A stretch of 64,000 bases of DNA from Primula veris (Eukaryota; Streptophyta; Magnoliopsida; Ericales; Primulaceae): positions 20,645,635 through 20,709,634 of the forward strand of contig OY821742.1 of assembly GCA_963682055.1 (NCBI GenBank), in the 5' to 3' direction. The position numbers and the translations under genes were made by a program. Position 1 is the stretch's first letter. Every line of letters starts with the position of its first letter. Under the pieces are notes generated by a model. That model did not search any database. It worked only from the letters and a program-made list of their open reading frames with translations, and was not told the DNA's origin. This document shows, piece after piece, positions 48,801 through 59,722 of this stretch.

Positions 48801-51800
48801 AAATAAAATGTTACTAATCTGCCAATAGATATATAATCTAGAGTTCTTCTAATTATTTTTCTTTCTATATAGAAGAATCCTTTTAAAGAGATATTTCCTA
48901 TTTAAATTGGCTGAGCTAAAACGTTATACGAGTAGAAAAAAACCCTATAACAATCTTGGAAAACTAACATGTACATAACTTTCAAAATTAAGAAAATACG
49001 TTGCGAATTATTCAGTGAACGAATTTATATGTCAATGTGGAAGAACCCAATTTAAATTAAGTAATCACTGCTACAATATCATTATACAATTATGACAACT
49101 GAAAAGTTAAAAGAGTATTATGCTTCCACACATTCTCAAATTTTACTTACAAGTAGTAAGTTTGAATTATATTGGATTGTTGTTTATTGATGCTCTTAAA
49201 GGCCGAAAATAAAAACAAAACAGCCAGTATGTTTCGAACCCCTGAATCACTAAAGCTAAGAACTTAAAAGGTTGTTCTCCCAACCACGACTAAGGAGCAA
49301 ACAGTAGCACATAGAAGCAAAAACTGTTATAAACTTTTCATATCCAGGGGGGGCACGTGCCCCCTCTGGGCCATAGCTGGCTCCACCCATGTGAGGAAGG
49401 TTCACACCTCACACTGATCTTAACATGCATGACCTATTTTCACTAGTACAGACCCGAAGGCCCGAGTGACCAACAAAAACAAATTGATACCGTATTATTC
49501 CAAAAACAAATCATACTGTTATGTGGAAAATGAAAGTAAACATACTAAAAGGTTTCTACTTCATTCCAGAAATCCATTTCCTATGTGGCAGTAGTAGAGT
49601 ATGTCTATGCAATGACTAAAATATTTCTTTCTAATCGAAGACAAAAAAGATACATAAATATTCAGGAAACAGCAATCCGGTCAAATAGGGAAAAGGTGAA
49701 GACATGATCTGATTGCCCTTCATAAATAAATTCTCATGAAAACAAACCTTAGGTTGTTGATCAGGCTTAGGGATTTGACGAATGTGCACATTTGCAAGTA
49801 GAAGAATGAGGTGCTCCCTTTGATTTGCCACATTATCTTTCTGTAATTTAATCAAAAAAGTAATCATGCAAATTGAAACCAAAAACATTGCTGCTTCTGC
49901 TCACAGTTTCAAATATAAAAACAGGTGGACTCAAAATCACAGTAGTAGACAATTGTATAATGAAAAAATGTTACCTGAAAACCAAACATGGCTAGAAGCC
50001 AATCAAGGATATCTTCGTCTTTTTTCTTCTTATAATCCCTTGGCCATGGAAGACCTCTAGTGTTACGGAGAGCTAAAAGAGCAGCTTGAATCTAGCAGTT
50101 AGAGAACACATGGCGTCATTCTATTTAAGAACTTAATTATATAAAAAAAAGTAGAACAGAGGAGTGAGAAACAAAGATAATTAGAAGAAGAAAGAAAAAT
50201 TGTTAGCCTACCTCAGGATATCTCATGATTGCCTGATTTGCACTATCGGGATCCAGAGGAAGAATGTTGTATGGAAGATAAATTTCAGTCTTCTCTGCAA
50301 CTTTGTCATGAGCTTCTAAAATCTGCATTAAAAAAATTTGACGCAATCTTATATAATAAGTAACACTCTCAAACTGTCTCCAAACAGTGACAGTTTACAA
50401 AGTTCTATTGTTGACATCGGCCCAATTTCTTGCATCCTTACTATCAGGTTTCTTCGTTTCAACAATTTTGGTGAAGAAAATCATTGGTTAGATTAAAAAC
50501 TAACATAGTGATACCAGCGATTTAGTGGATTCCTACTGAAAAGGAAAATATCAAAGTACATAATAATTAACTCATCAAATCCTGTAATTCAGGGAAAAAA
50601 TGTCTTTTATGTAGTAATTTAAATGTTATTTCGCCAAAACCTGCTATGCTCCAAAAGCAGTCAATAACTTGTTATTTATGGAAACCTTATAAAACAAAAA
50701 GTTGCTGGCTAATATTCTCTCACGTATATAATATAAAAACAACATAGCATAAAGTATCACCTCACGATCAACTTCCACAGCCTGAGTTTGATTGACAGCC
50801 TTCAGAACCTCAAATAAAACGTTAGCTGTTTGATACGCTTTTGTGAGTTGTGCACTGAAAACAAAAAACAAGATCAATGGTGAAAATAAACTCAAATGTA
50901 ACATCTTGCAATTACTAGATCTCTCTATGATTTACTAACCGATCAGCTTTATCAGCAGCATTTTGCAGAGCTTGAATATATTTCTTATAGTAATGCTGAT
51001 AAAAGCTTTGCATTTCACGAGCATCGCTTTTTTTAACTCTTCCCATCAATGTTGGATCATTCTCCTGAAAGTAGGAAATAAAAGACTATATGAATAAAGA
51101 TATTGAGAGTGTGCACGAAATCAGGAAGTGGAAAGAAAAGTAAATTAGAAAGAGAAAAATAAGACAAAGCAATATACTCCATATATCAATATGTTTGGAT
51201 GTTCAAAAAATATCTTGAAATCATACAAGGAAACACAAAAAATTAAGATAAATAAACAAATTCCGGAAGCGTTTGTAGGAAAATGAATCTTTATAATAAA
51301 ACAAAAAGGTGAAGAAATAGAGTATTATAATGATTTTATTGCTCGCATAGAAGGCACAAACAATTTTCAATGCGTGTTAACAGAAACGGCAAAAACAAAG
51401 TAATAGTCTCGTAAATGGAAAGTTGGTGAGAATCTGAAAGTTCTTCAGTCAATTTAAGGTTTTTCTCCATTTAACATTAGTGATAACATTGCAGTTAGTC
51501 CATGCATGTGAAAAATCGAAAGTTATTCCTCAGATCACTAGGAAATGAATAAAAAGATAGAGATATTAACTCTTTCTAAACGTTGAAGAAGTGCGGTTTT
51601 AAACTGACGAACACCACGTCCACTTGAAGTTGGATCAAGCCTGTGAGCTTTCTCAAAAGCATAAAATCGACCTACATTCAGAATAACAACAGTTAATGTT
51701 TAAAAGATTAAGATTGAGCAGAACCGTACTAGTAGGTGAATCAGATGACCAATTAGAGTTTGAACTAAAAATAACTGTGATTCATGAAGTAGTACAATGT

Positions 51801-52771
51801 TTCGCAATAAGAGGTCGCTCAAAATCCCCTTTACAGTATTATGATGAATTACTCAATATCCATTGACATAATACATTTATGAGTGTTGCCCTTGTCCATA
51901 CTTCAGATGAATGTGTTTCCTTTCAAAGTGATATGTAAAAATTGGAACTAAATTTACTAGATTAACAGAGCAAAAGCAGCCGCACTGTGGACAATTTAGT
52001 TGAAATATTTACTAGTGTTAATAAATTTAAATCTTATACTCCGTGTAGGATTTTCTCAACTAGTTAACTTATGTCCCTTCTATCAAATTTTATTTCACCT
52101 TTTACATTTTCGAAATGATATGACCATTTCTAGTCAAATAAATACCAGTATTAAGTGCAACTTATCAGCTTATATCCCTCCTATTAGATCTCATCTCACC
52201 TTTTACTTTTTTGGAGTGACATCACTATGTATAATTAAATGAATAACAGCACTAGGTGAAATTTTAAGTCACTCTGAAAGATATAATGTAGAGAAAGAAA
52301 ACGACAAACCAGTATAACAAAATCAAGCAGTGGTGAAACTTGAATGCTAGATTAAGAAGCGACGTTTAACTTCTTGAACAAAACAACCATTCTTTTTACT
52401 AACTAGAGGAACCGATAACATCTTACCAGTCATCACACATGATAAAAACTTAACAATCCACTACTAGCATAGCTACTAGATAATAAAAGCATACGTGTTC
52501 ATAATTAAGCTCAACTTTCGTAATCTTTAATTTGTTAATACACGTTCAAGTAAAATAGAGAGAGAGAAGGAACTAAAATAGAAAGCTCACATAAATAAGC
52601 AACTCTTGGATTCGCTTTTTCAACTTCATTAGCAACACGGAGAATGGGTGCAATTTCTACAAGAGATGAAGGCACAACTTCACTGTCAAATATAGACTCT
52701 CCCAAATTCCCTGCCGTTTGAGTACGCATCAGCCGATGCTGCGGCTGATCGGATCCTCCTCTTGACGACAT
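30878..52771 (-). CDS. CALS3: Callose synthase (CalS1-4 group, CALS3/GSL12-like), complete
   Basis: A 1,3-beta-glucan synthase (GT48) that makes callose from UDP-glucose at the plasma membrane; CALS3 in Arabidopsis acts at plasmodesmata. Coding exons from start to stop, in + coordinates: 52591-52771, 51571-51671, 50940-51064, 50761-50854, 50212-50322, 49975-50091, 49748-49840, 47969-48060, 47244-47370, 46229-46366, 46062-46138, 45893-45986, 43269-43397, 43056-43173, 42400-42734, 41826-41878, 41666-41726, 40753-40834, 40613-40662, 40439-40525, 40126-40260, 39946-40040, 39794-39878, 39294-39454, 39039-39162, 38767-38867, 38552-38681, 38308-38459, 37911-38020, 37675-37800, 37042-37110, 36771-36960, 36182-36338, 35272-35391, 35073-35191, 34899-34982, 34435-34547, 33709-33938, 32286-33086, 32142-32192, 31816-32001, 30878-31126. 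All phases join and total 1,950 residues, the family's usual length. Start [21 protein letters not shown] matches the family N-terminus. Residues about 1-450 form the cytosolic N-terminal part ([31 protein letters not shown]), 480-760 the first membrane block, and 760-1500 the catalytic loop ([19 protein letters not shown] at about 1310). 1500-1910 form the second membrane block, and the tail is [20 protein letters not shown]. Assignment to CALS3 rather than CALS1/2 rests on the central loop and is moderately sure. Confidence 0.97.
37111..37674 (-). mobile_element. Intron 30 of CALS3 with a fold-back MITE-like insert
   Basis: This intron carries phrases in inverted arrangement: GGTTCCCATAGTTTCAG on the left (about 37214) and ACTATGGGGATCAAAT on the right (about 37507), and GATCCCCGTATTTC against GATACGGGGACCATTA. 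The pattern resembles the 'gggaccaa..actatggg' non-coding repeats common in plant introns. Borders and target duplication could not be fixed. Confidence 0.5.
40663..40752 (-). other. GC-AG intron 18 of CALS3
   Basis: The 5' splice site reads CAAG|GCAAGT and the 3' site GGCAG|CAAGAA. Only this GC donor keeps the conserved HEFFPQARNNIGV reading. The other introns use GT donors. GC-AG introns with a strong AAG|GCAAGT context are a known minor class handled by the major spliceosome. Confidence 0.85.
42108..42423 (-). repeat. 158 bp tandem duplication copying a CALS3 splice donor
   Basis: 42108-42265 and 42266-42423 are nearly identical, apart from a 3-base deletion in the second (TGACCTTCTACC against TGACCTACC). 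The unit includes the last 24 bases of exon 15 (encoding MMWWSQ) and its GTCTGT donor plus adjoining intron. The upper copy (donor at 42399) is contiguous with exon 15 and gives the intact protein. Use of the lower copy (donor near 42241) would add intron sequence with an early stop. Confidence 0.95.
43398..45892 (-). other. Intron 12 of CALS3 (2.5 kb) with internal duplication
   Basis: This is the longest intron of the gene. It contains an imperfect ~173 bp direct duplication (44787-44959 and 44960-45130, each opening AGTAA.AAAACCTTT and containing ATCCAAACACAG). No coding sequence on either strand was recognised. Confidence 0.7.
48061..49747 (-). other. Intron 7 of CALS3 (1.7 kb) with a transposon remnant
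   Basis: Bases about 49190-49440 differ from the surrounding intron. They contain the perfect 16 bp palindrome GGGGGCACGTGCCCCC (49349-49364) followed by GGCCATAGCTGGCTCCACCC. On the minus strand this reads as the terminal part of a common plant repeat with a GGAGCCAGC...GGGGGCACGTGCCCCC arrangement. Its borders are not resolved. Confidence 0.55.
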
Positions 52772-53480
52772 GTTTCTCTCTCCTCAATAATTTACCAAGT
52801 GTTCCTAGTCCCGAGAAAGAAAGAAACGCTTAGAATTCCTAGCCAAAAACTATGATCTTTTGAATAAGAAATTGGAATTTAAAAATTCTACTCCTTTGTA
52901 AGATGAAATCCCAAGATAGATGTCTACAGCGACTCAACGAGCATTAATGAGTAACTTTATCTTCTTCATATACCCAAATCCAACAACAAAGACTATGAAT
53001 GCAGCTAAACTATTAATTTTTTCTGCAACGTTTCTTCCTTTCAAATCACCATCAAATCTTAACCAAACATTTTACTAGAAGGCGCATGCAATTCGAAAGA
53101 CATATTTTATAGCAAAGATAATGTACATCTTTTCCCATGTTCATATCCAATTATAAAGTTCAATTAAATTTATCTAATCCTTTTCTATCTTTTCCCATTC
53201 TCCTCCAAATTATTGTACCACTACAAAAACGCATATCAAATTTACAAAAACATCAAACCATACAAAGATGAGTCATAATTAGAAAAGAGTAAAAATTGCA
53301 GCGAAATATGGATTAAAAGAGGCAGCAGTTAAGGGAGAAAATTAGTATAGAGGTGAAATATATATATATATATATCATATACCAAGACACTACCACAACT
53401 GTAGGCAAATGACATTTGGAAAATATTTATGTTTTTTTTTTTGTTTGGAAAAACTAAAATAGGAACAACTCTTTTAAGTT
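52772..53480 (-). promoter_or_regulatory. Upstream region of CALS3
   Basis: The bases just before ATG 52771 read GAGAGAGAAAC, a good plant start context. Within 80 bases upstream is a possible 3' splice site (GGGACTAG|GAACAC), so a 5' UTR intron is possible but unproven. A (TA)8 run lies near 53360. No TATA box can be chosen with confidence. Confidence 0.3.
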
Positions 53481-53535
53481 GATGTATTAAAAAGTAATCT
53501 CACTGCTCCCTGAGGGGGTGTAGGAGGTGCAGCCA

Positions 53536-53820
53536 CACCGGGCCTCGCGATTCCGGTGAATCTCTTAGGGGCCCACGATGTCGACAAAAAAAAATTATAT
53601 ATGTATAAAAGAATTATGTGTAAATATATGCTAGTTAAAAAAATTACAACTAAGCAAAATGGGACAATTTTTATATTAATGAATTTTTTTGTTTGATAGT
53701 TCCGATTATTATAATATTAAAATATATTATTATGAAACTTCATACAATAATGACAATTGAAAAAAAAAGGCCTAATTTTTTTCTGCACCGGGGAACAAAA
53801 ATCTCAGGGCCGCCCCTGAC
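53536..53820 (+). mobile_element. Dispersed repeat copy A with hAT-like end
   Basis: This segment matches 62985-63271 over its whole length: CACCGG.., CACGATGTCGAC, TATATGCTAGT, AATGACAATTGAAAAAAA. Its right end GGGCCGCCCCTGAC read in reverse (CAGGGGCGGCCCTGAG) looks like a hAT-type terminus. It carries no transposase. The left end is not clearly inverted, so the copy may be truncated. Confidence 0.65.
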
Positions 53821-54489
53821 CGGTGAGAAGAAAAAAACATCTTCAAAATAATCAGAAAAAAAATAAATATCCCTAGATAGTTATACAACAATACCCAAAA
53901 TCCCATTTTGATAAATTTTATTGGGCTGTTAAAAAAGATCACTTTTTGCTCTGATAAAATATCTCTGGTTCTTACAGAAAAATCACAGTTTACTGTTCTG
54001 TTTTGGAAGGATAAAAATAAGCTAGTTAGATAACCAAACATAATTAGAGAATAACAGACCTTTTTAAAAAAAATGAAAACAAGATAGAGCTAGATTAGGG
54101 TTCAAATTTTATTAAGTTCGAATTGTCAGGTTTTCGGTTTTTTCATATAAGTTCGTAATCTTTTTTTGATTTTTTTTGGGTATTTATTAATATAATATTA
54201 CTACCTTATAAATTGTCAAACAAACAATTAAACATAAAAAAAATATATAAAAGGTCAAAAATTACAGAATTTTTTGAAGAAACACTTTAGAAATAAAATA
54301 GTACGTTGATTTACAAAAATAAATCGAAAAAAATTTACGAAAACGTATGAAAAAACGGAAAACCTCGCCAAAACTTGACTATTCGAACTTATAAAATTTG
54401 AACCCGTCACAAGTAGCCGCATCACATTTTGAGAAAATCTCACTGCTCCTAATTTGTACCATAAATATACCCAAATAAATAAATAAAAA
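53821..54489. other. Intergenic AT-rich DNA
   Basis: No gene or defined element was recognised. Bases 54110-54420 contain GTTCGAATT.. and a roughly inverted AATTCGAAC-like counterpart (about 54115 and 54380), which may mark another small fold-back repeat. Confidence 0.4.
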
Positions 54490-55190
54490 TAATGCTAGAA
54501 AAACAAAATATTTTACAAACACTCACTTAAGCCATTACCCAGATTTCCCCCCCAAAAAAATCAATTATGCCTAAAAAGAGATTGATAATGAAACTAAGAA
54601 CCAAAACCACAAGTGGGTAAAAATTAAAAATTAAAAGGAATGTGGATTTTAACTTGCCAGAAATATACCCAAAAAAATTATAAAAAAAATGTTAGAAAAA
54701 TAAAATATTTGACAAACATTCACTTAACCAATTACCCAGATTTTCCAAAAAAAAAAAAACATTCATTTAATGTACCTAAAAAGAGACTGATAATGAAGCT
54801 AATACCAAAACCACAAGTGGGTAAAAACTAAAAATAAAAAATAAGAGGAATATGGATTTTAACTTGCATAAAGGAACAGAAATATACCCAAAAAAACATA
54901 ACAAAAAATAAAAAAAAAATGCTAGAAAAATAAAACATTTAGCAAACATTCACTTAACCCATTACCCAAATTTTCCAACAAAAAATAAAATCATTTATGT
55001 ACCTAAAAAGAGAGTGATAATGAAACTAAGTAGTAAAACCTCAAGTTGGTAAAAACCAAAATAAAAATAAAAATATGCTAGAAACAAAACATTTAACATA
55101 CATTCACTTAAACCATTACCCAGATATTCCAACAAAAAAAAAAACTAATAAAAAAGAAGAGGAATGTGGATTTTCACTTACATGTGGAAA
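54490..55190 (+). repeat. Four-copy ~200 bp tandem repeat upstream of CALS3
   Basis: Units start at about 54490, 54688, 54918 and 55073 with AATGCTAGAAAAATAAAA. They continue with CATTCACTTAA.CCATTACCCAGATTTTCC, then CCTAAAAAGAGA.TGATAATGAA, CCACAAGTGGGTAAAAA and GGAAT.TGGATTTTAACTTGC. Unit length varies from about 155 to 230 bp through insertions and deletions in A-rich parts. It has no coding content. Confidence 0.88.
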
Positions 55191-55219
55191 CCCTAAAGTG
55201 AGGAATATAAATGTATATA

Positions 55220-55223
<4 letters not shown>

Positions 55224-55276
<53 letters not shown>

Positions 55277-55277
55277 T
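55224..55277 (+). repeat. Compound (TA)n(GA)n microsatellite
   Basis: About 15 TA repeats run directly into about 12 GA repeats. It is a likely length polymorphism. Confidence 0.95.
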
Positions 55278-55829
55278 GGGGGTGTGGTGAATAAAGATTA
55301 AAAACGGTGCTTAGTAGTAAAGCAAACATGGAGCCAACAAAGGGAGTGTGAGAATATTGATTATTATTATTATTTTCAAAAAAATAAAAGGAGGTGAGAA
55401 TATAGGTTTTTTCTTTATTTTTTGAAAATAATAGTAATCTATACTATTATTATAACTTAACCTAAGAGTTTTACCCTTAAATTTTGTCTATTAAACTTTT
55501 ATATTAATTATAATGTAAAAATACAAAAATTAAAAGCTAATAAAACTATATATCTATTTTTAACCACCAAATATTTTTAAAAATTTTAAATTATAATTTT
55601 TTTTTTATTATTCATATATTTATATAATAACTAGCTCATTTATTAAATTTTTATTAAGCATCCGTGGGACCGGCATAGATATACGGAAAACAGAAATTAT
55701 GGGGAAAAGTAAAATGAGTCTGGAATTTACTAATGGACCGTTGTCAGTGGGGTCCACTATATGTCAGTATTTAGGCTTGAATGTTTTTTTTTTTTCTTTC
55801 CATTTTTATATTGCTATTTGAAAACTTTA

Positions 55830-58165
55830 TTATAAAGATAGGGAAAAATTAACAAAACATGACAATTTTAAAATTAAATTAACAAAAATATACATTTTAG
55901 TTTTTTATTATTAAAAACATACCCGTCCATTAATTTTACTAGATGTGTTACAATATCTCTCTCTTCTCTGGTTACTCTCTCTCTCTCTATTTGTTCTCAG
56001 TGTATCATTCAACGAGTCTCATTTCTCTCTTCCGTTGTATCTCTCCGTAAACCACCAATCGAGTGTTTCGAGATCAATTGTAGGCTTACAATTTAGGGTT
56101 TTCAGCTCAGTAATACACTTGTGAAATAGGGTTTTTAAGATCAATCGCAAAATCTAATTTAGGTGAAATAATCAAGTGACATGTAACATATATTCTATTT
56201 TTTGCTGTAATTTCCTTTTTTTACTGCATAAAAAGGTTCTGACATATTCGAATCGATTTACTGGAAGTTCAAATTGATCTATTTAGATACAAATTAATAT
56301 TTTATAGTCAATTTTATGATGGAACTGAGTTGTGGTGTTAACTAGTTTGGTAATCGTGGTATTTAGGTGTAATTTCTTATTCGTTATACATTTTGATAGT
56401 TTTTACTCTTTTTTTTAGTCATTTTGTAATGGAATTGAAGTGTTATTCGTGATACAATTTAAGAGCTGAATTTTGATTATATTGTGTGTCAAATAGTTAT
56501 GAATATTCGCCGGAAAATCACAGTTAGATTTAACAGTGGCAATATATTATTGTTAGTTTGTTAAGAAAATTCGAATGTAACTGGCCTTTTCGATTTCTGA
56601 TTTAATAGGCGTTTTTTTTCTTTTTGCTTCAGAGGGATCTAGTTTAGTTGACGTGCAATGTTGTTTCAAATACGATTCATTTACTCATTGGTTGGTGTTA
56701 GTGTTATTATGGCTAAAAAAACATAGCTTATTTACTAAGTCGTGGCAATCAAACAAGCATGGTGATTTTGGGATTTTGAATTGTCGAACATTTTATTTTG
56801 ATGTGGGAAGGTTATTTACTCATTATCCCTTGTTGAGCTTATGATAGTTATTCCAATATTTATGAAAATAGTTTGATTTTTTTAAGTGAGTGTTGGTTGC
56901 AGCTTTTAAGTGGGAAATATCCGGATTTTGGTTTGTTTCGAATTCAATTTCTTGTATTAGTACTATACATACGTACAAAATGACCTAATCAACTTGTGGT
57001 TTGTTTCGTTTCAAGTTCATACCATGTGAATTCATACTCTCTTTTTTCCAGATTCATACCCTAATTTACAAAATTCATACCCTTATTTTTCAAATTCATA
57101 TCCTACTTCACAAAGTTCATATCCTAATTTGCAAAGTTCATATACTAATTCACAAAGTTTATATCCTAATTCACAAAGTTTATACTCTAATTTCCAAAGT
57201 TTATAATTTTTTTTTTAAGTTCATATTTTAATTTACGAAGTTGTTACCCTTATTTTTCATGTTCATATCTCATTTGGTAGTATTAGTAACATTGTTTTTC
57301 AAGTTCATTTCTTTCTTTTTTAAGTTCATACCCATTCTTATTTATATATCTAGCTTAATTTCAAAAGTTTATAACATTTTGTTTATGTTTATACCCTAAT
57401 TTGATGAGTCCTTATTTTTCAAGTTCATGTACTAATTTGGAACGTGCATACCCTTATATTTTAAGTTTATACCCTATATTTTTTTCGTTCAACTTAATTG
57501 TTTAGAGAGTTTCTCATTGTTTTTGTTAATCAAAATTCCATTTCTTATCTTCTTAGTATTGTTGTAATGGGTAATTTCTATTGAAAAGTTTCCTTTGTCG
57601 AGGAGAGTGGGTTAACATTTATAGATATTAACTTAACATATTTTTTTCTTTCCTTTCTTTTATGTTCTCAATTGCATTGTCTGGTTGTGGGAAAAGAAAT
57701 TTTAGATGGTTCTTTAGTTTTATCTTTTTCTTTTTTGTTTAATCACATGAAAATGTAATCCTTCTAATTTGTCTCTCATTTTGTTTCAAACTTTATAGGT
57801 TTAACATGAAGTTAGAGGATTAAGTGTATGTGAAGGAGGATACTATAAAGAGTTAAGCAGGTATCTTGGTCAGCAGTTACTTTTATTTTTTCCGTGACTC
57901 CTCTTTCACATTTAGTAACCTAATTAACTAAATTGTTTGTTTGCAGGTGCATATGTTGCTGGTAATACAACGACAAGTGCCAGTGAGAATATGTTGTAGT
58001 CTTCTGTATTTATGTATCAATGTGTCGTAGTTCTAAAACTCTCAACTTTATTCAGAATGTGATTGTATATAGGATTGTTTGAGATGTAATTTTCCATGCG
58101 TTCTATCTATGTATACATTTTGTCATTATACAAATAAAGCGATTTCCCTTCTATTCTCATATGAG
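55830..58165 (+). other. Repeat-borne region with a possible spliced transcript
   Basis: The left part (55850-55930: TTAACAAAAATATACATTTT, AAAAACATACCC) resembles the reverse of the flank of the other TTCATACCC loci. CTCTCTCTC leader-like sequence starts at about 55965. Near the right end, a 3' splice site (TTTGCAG, 57944) precedes a short open stretch ending ENML and a stop. An ACAAATAAAGC polyadenylation-like signal follows at about 58131, with a donor-like AGCAG|GTATCT at 57857. No long reading frame links them. It could be a non-coding transcript, a captured gene fragment or chance; I cannot tell which. Confidence 0.25.
57012..57490 (+). repeat. TTCATACCC minisatellite, locus 2
   Basis: About 20 units of 20-24 bases follow the type AAAGTTCATA(C/T)CCTAATT(T/C). 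They are more degenerate than at locus 3. The array gives a chance 76-residue frame. Confidence 0.85.
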
Positions 58166-59046
58166 TCATATCTATAGGATCATATAACTTCGCATTTTAT
58201 AAGTATGATTGTTATTGTTAACAAAATACACAACTACGAGGTATTGCCTTTTGAATCAGTTAAAGAAACGGATACTTTGAACAAATGTCACAATTTAGAA
58301 AATGGATACTTCGAAAAAGTCACAATTTCGTATCTACCGTTAGAGTACACACAACACTTCTTGGAACATGAACAGAAAAAAGAAAGGAATGAAAAACGGT
58401 ATTAATTGGTTACAAATAGCAAAGAATCTAAAACTCAACGAAATCAATAAAAAATAAAACTAAACCTAATATGAATAGCTTAACGAATAATTAATATCGT
58501 TGAAGACGGAGAATTGACTAATTATTACATTTGAGTCAAAAAGTTACGTGTTACTTTCAGAGAAGGGCCTTCAGGGTTCACGAGATGAGAGCATGTGGAA
58601 TTATTATCGAGTCCCTGTTTGCATAAAGAGAAACCTGAATTCTTACGATCAAATACATTTTAGTACAAAATCCTATAAAATATATATTTACAACGCTGCA
58701 AGTGTAAGCTCTCATTGATAATTCCAACCAACGCCTACTCTAAATTAGCATATAAATAAACATCCAACTCTTGACCATGTTCGTGTAAGAGACAGAGACA
58801 GAGAGAGAGAGAAATGATAAAATTGCATTAAGAAATGTCACAAAATGCATCAAAATAAACCCAAAAATTACAAAGTAAAGAGCAGGCCAAACATAAATTC
58901 ACAAGTTTTTGACACCAACAACAAAAGATGCGAAGATAATACATTACCATCTTTCAATGCCATATAAGTCGGATAATAACAAGGAGCATGTAAAAAAAGC
59001 TGGTGAAGAATAAAAAAAACTGATGAAGAATAAAGAGTTTATCCAA
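58166..59046. other. Intergenic DNA downstream of the proteasome pseudogene
   Basis: No gene is visible. On the minus strand the first few hundred bases below 59046 may be the former 3' UTR of the proteasome beta-5 pseudogene. An AGAGACAGAGACAGAGAGAG run lies at 58790-58812. Confidence 0.45.
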
Positions 59047-59722
59047 TCAAACCACCAGAGTAACACGGCAACAAAGCTCTACTAGATCATAATTGTAGTG
59101 GAGTTCCGCAACATCGTCTCCTGAGAGTTTCTTTCACCCAGTGGATCCCGCATAATACACTGATACAGAAAAATATCATATCAAAAAAGTGAAATTTAGA
59201 AAAACACTAGGGCCTTGTTTAAATTTTGCTTACATAATTGCATATTTCGTTAGCTTGCGACATGAAAAGGCTACTGGATGAACATGGTTGTGTTGTTCTG
59301 CCTCAAATAGCAAACTTATTTGCTTAAAAACAAGTAGGCAAACAAAACCTTAAATTCAGAAGAATGCAATATCGTGTTACATAATGAAGTTGAACAATAA
59401 GTTCTTGTTTGGACTCAACTTCTCATTTCCATTTCTGCTTACAAGTTAAAGGTGCATTTAGTTAATCAGCTTAAAAGCTAAGTTTATCTGTCTTGAGAAG
59501 ACTAGTAGTTTTTAAGACGGACTAACCCAATTTTTTTCTCAACCTCAAATAAGCCAAAGTTTTTCTACTTAAAATTTGATAAGCAAGGCCAAACTACAAG
59601 AGAGGGAGAGAGAGTAAACGCATACCACTGGCAACACCACCACTAGCTTCATCTCAGAATATAGCATATACAACACGTCTAGCTAACTCAACGACTTCTT
59701 CGAGGTTATATCATATCGACAC
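59047..59722 (-). pseudogene. PBE: Truncated proteasome subunit beta type-5 pseudogene
   Basis: Two exons of a 20S proteasome beta-5 (PBE) gene are recognisable on the minus strand. Exon A (59626-59722) reads CRYDIT, then after a one-base frameshift EEVVELARRVVYAIF-stop-DEASGGVAS, where the family has an RDGASGGVAS-like segment. Exon B (59047-59159) reads VYYAGSTG-stop-KKLSGDDVAELHYNY, where the family has VGPxGWxKLSGDDVGELHY; the conserved Trp codon is now TGA. The splice sites and the phase-1 junction (GCC AGT G|TG TAT) are preserved, so it came from genomic DNA rather than a retrocopy. The catalytic N-terminal exons, including the active-site threonine region, are missing. It cannot encode a functional subunit. 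Confidence 0.88.

Noticed and set aside
49190..49290. tRNA or SINE from a GGGTTCGAAAC box on the minus strand
   Set aside because: No matching A box or tRNA fold was seen; the segment fits better as part of a transposon remnant.
55075..55290. 71-residue frame with an IYIYIY/RERERE tail
   Set aside because: It is a translation of the (TA)n(GA)n microsatellite.
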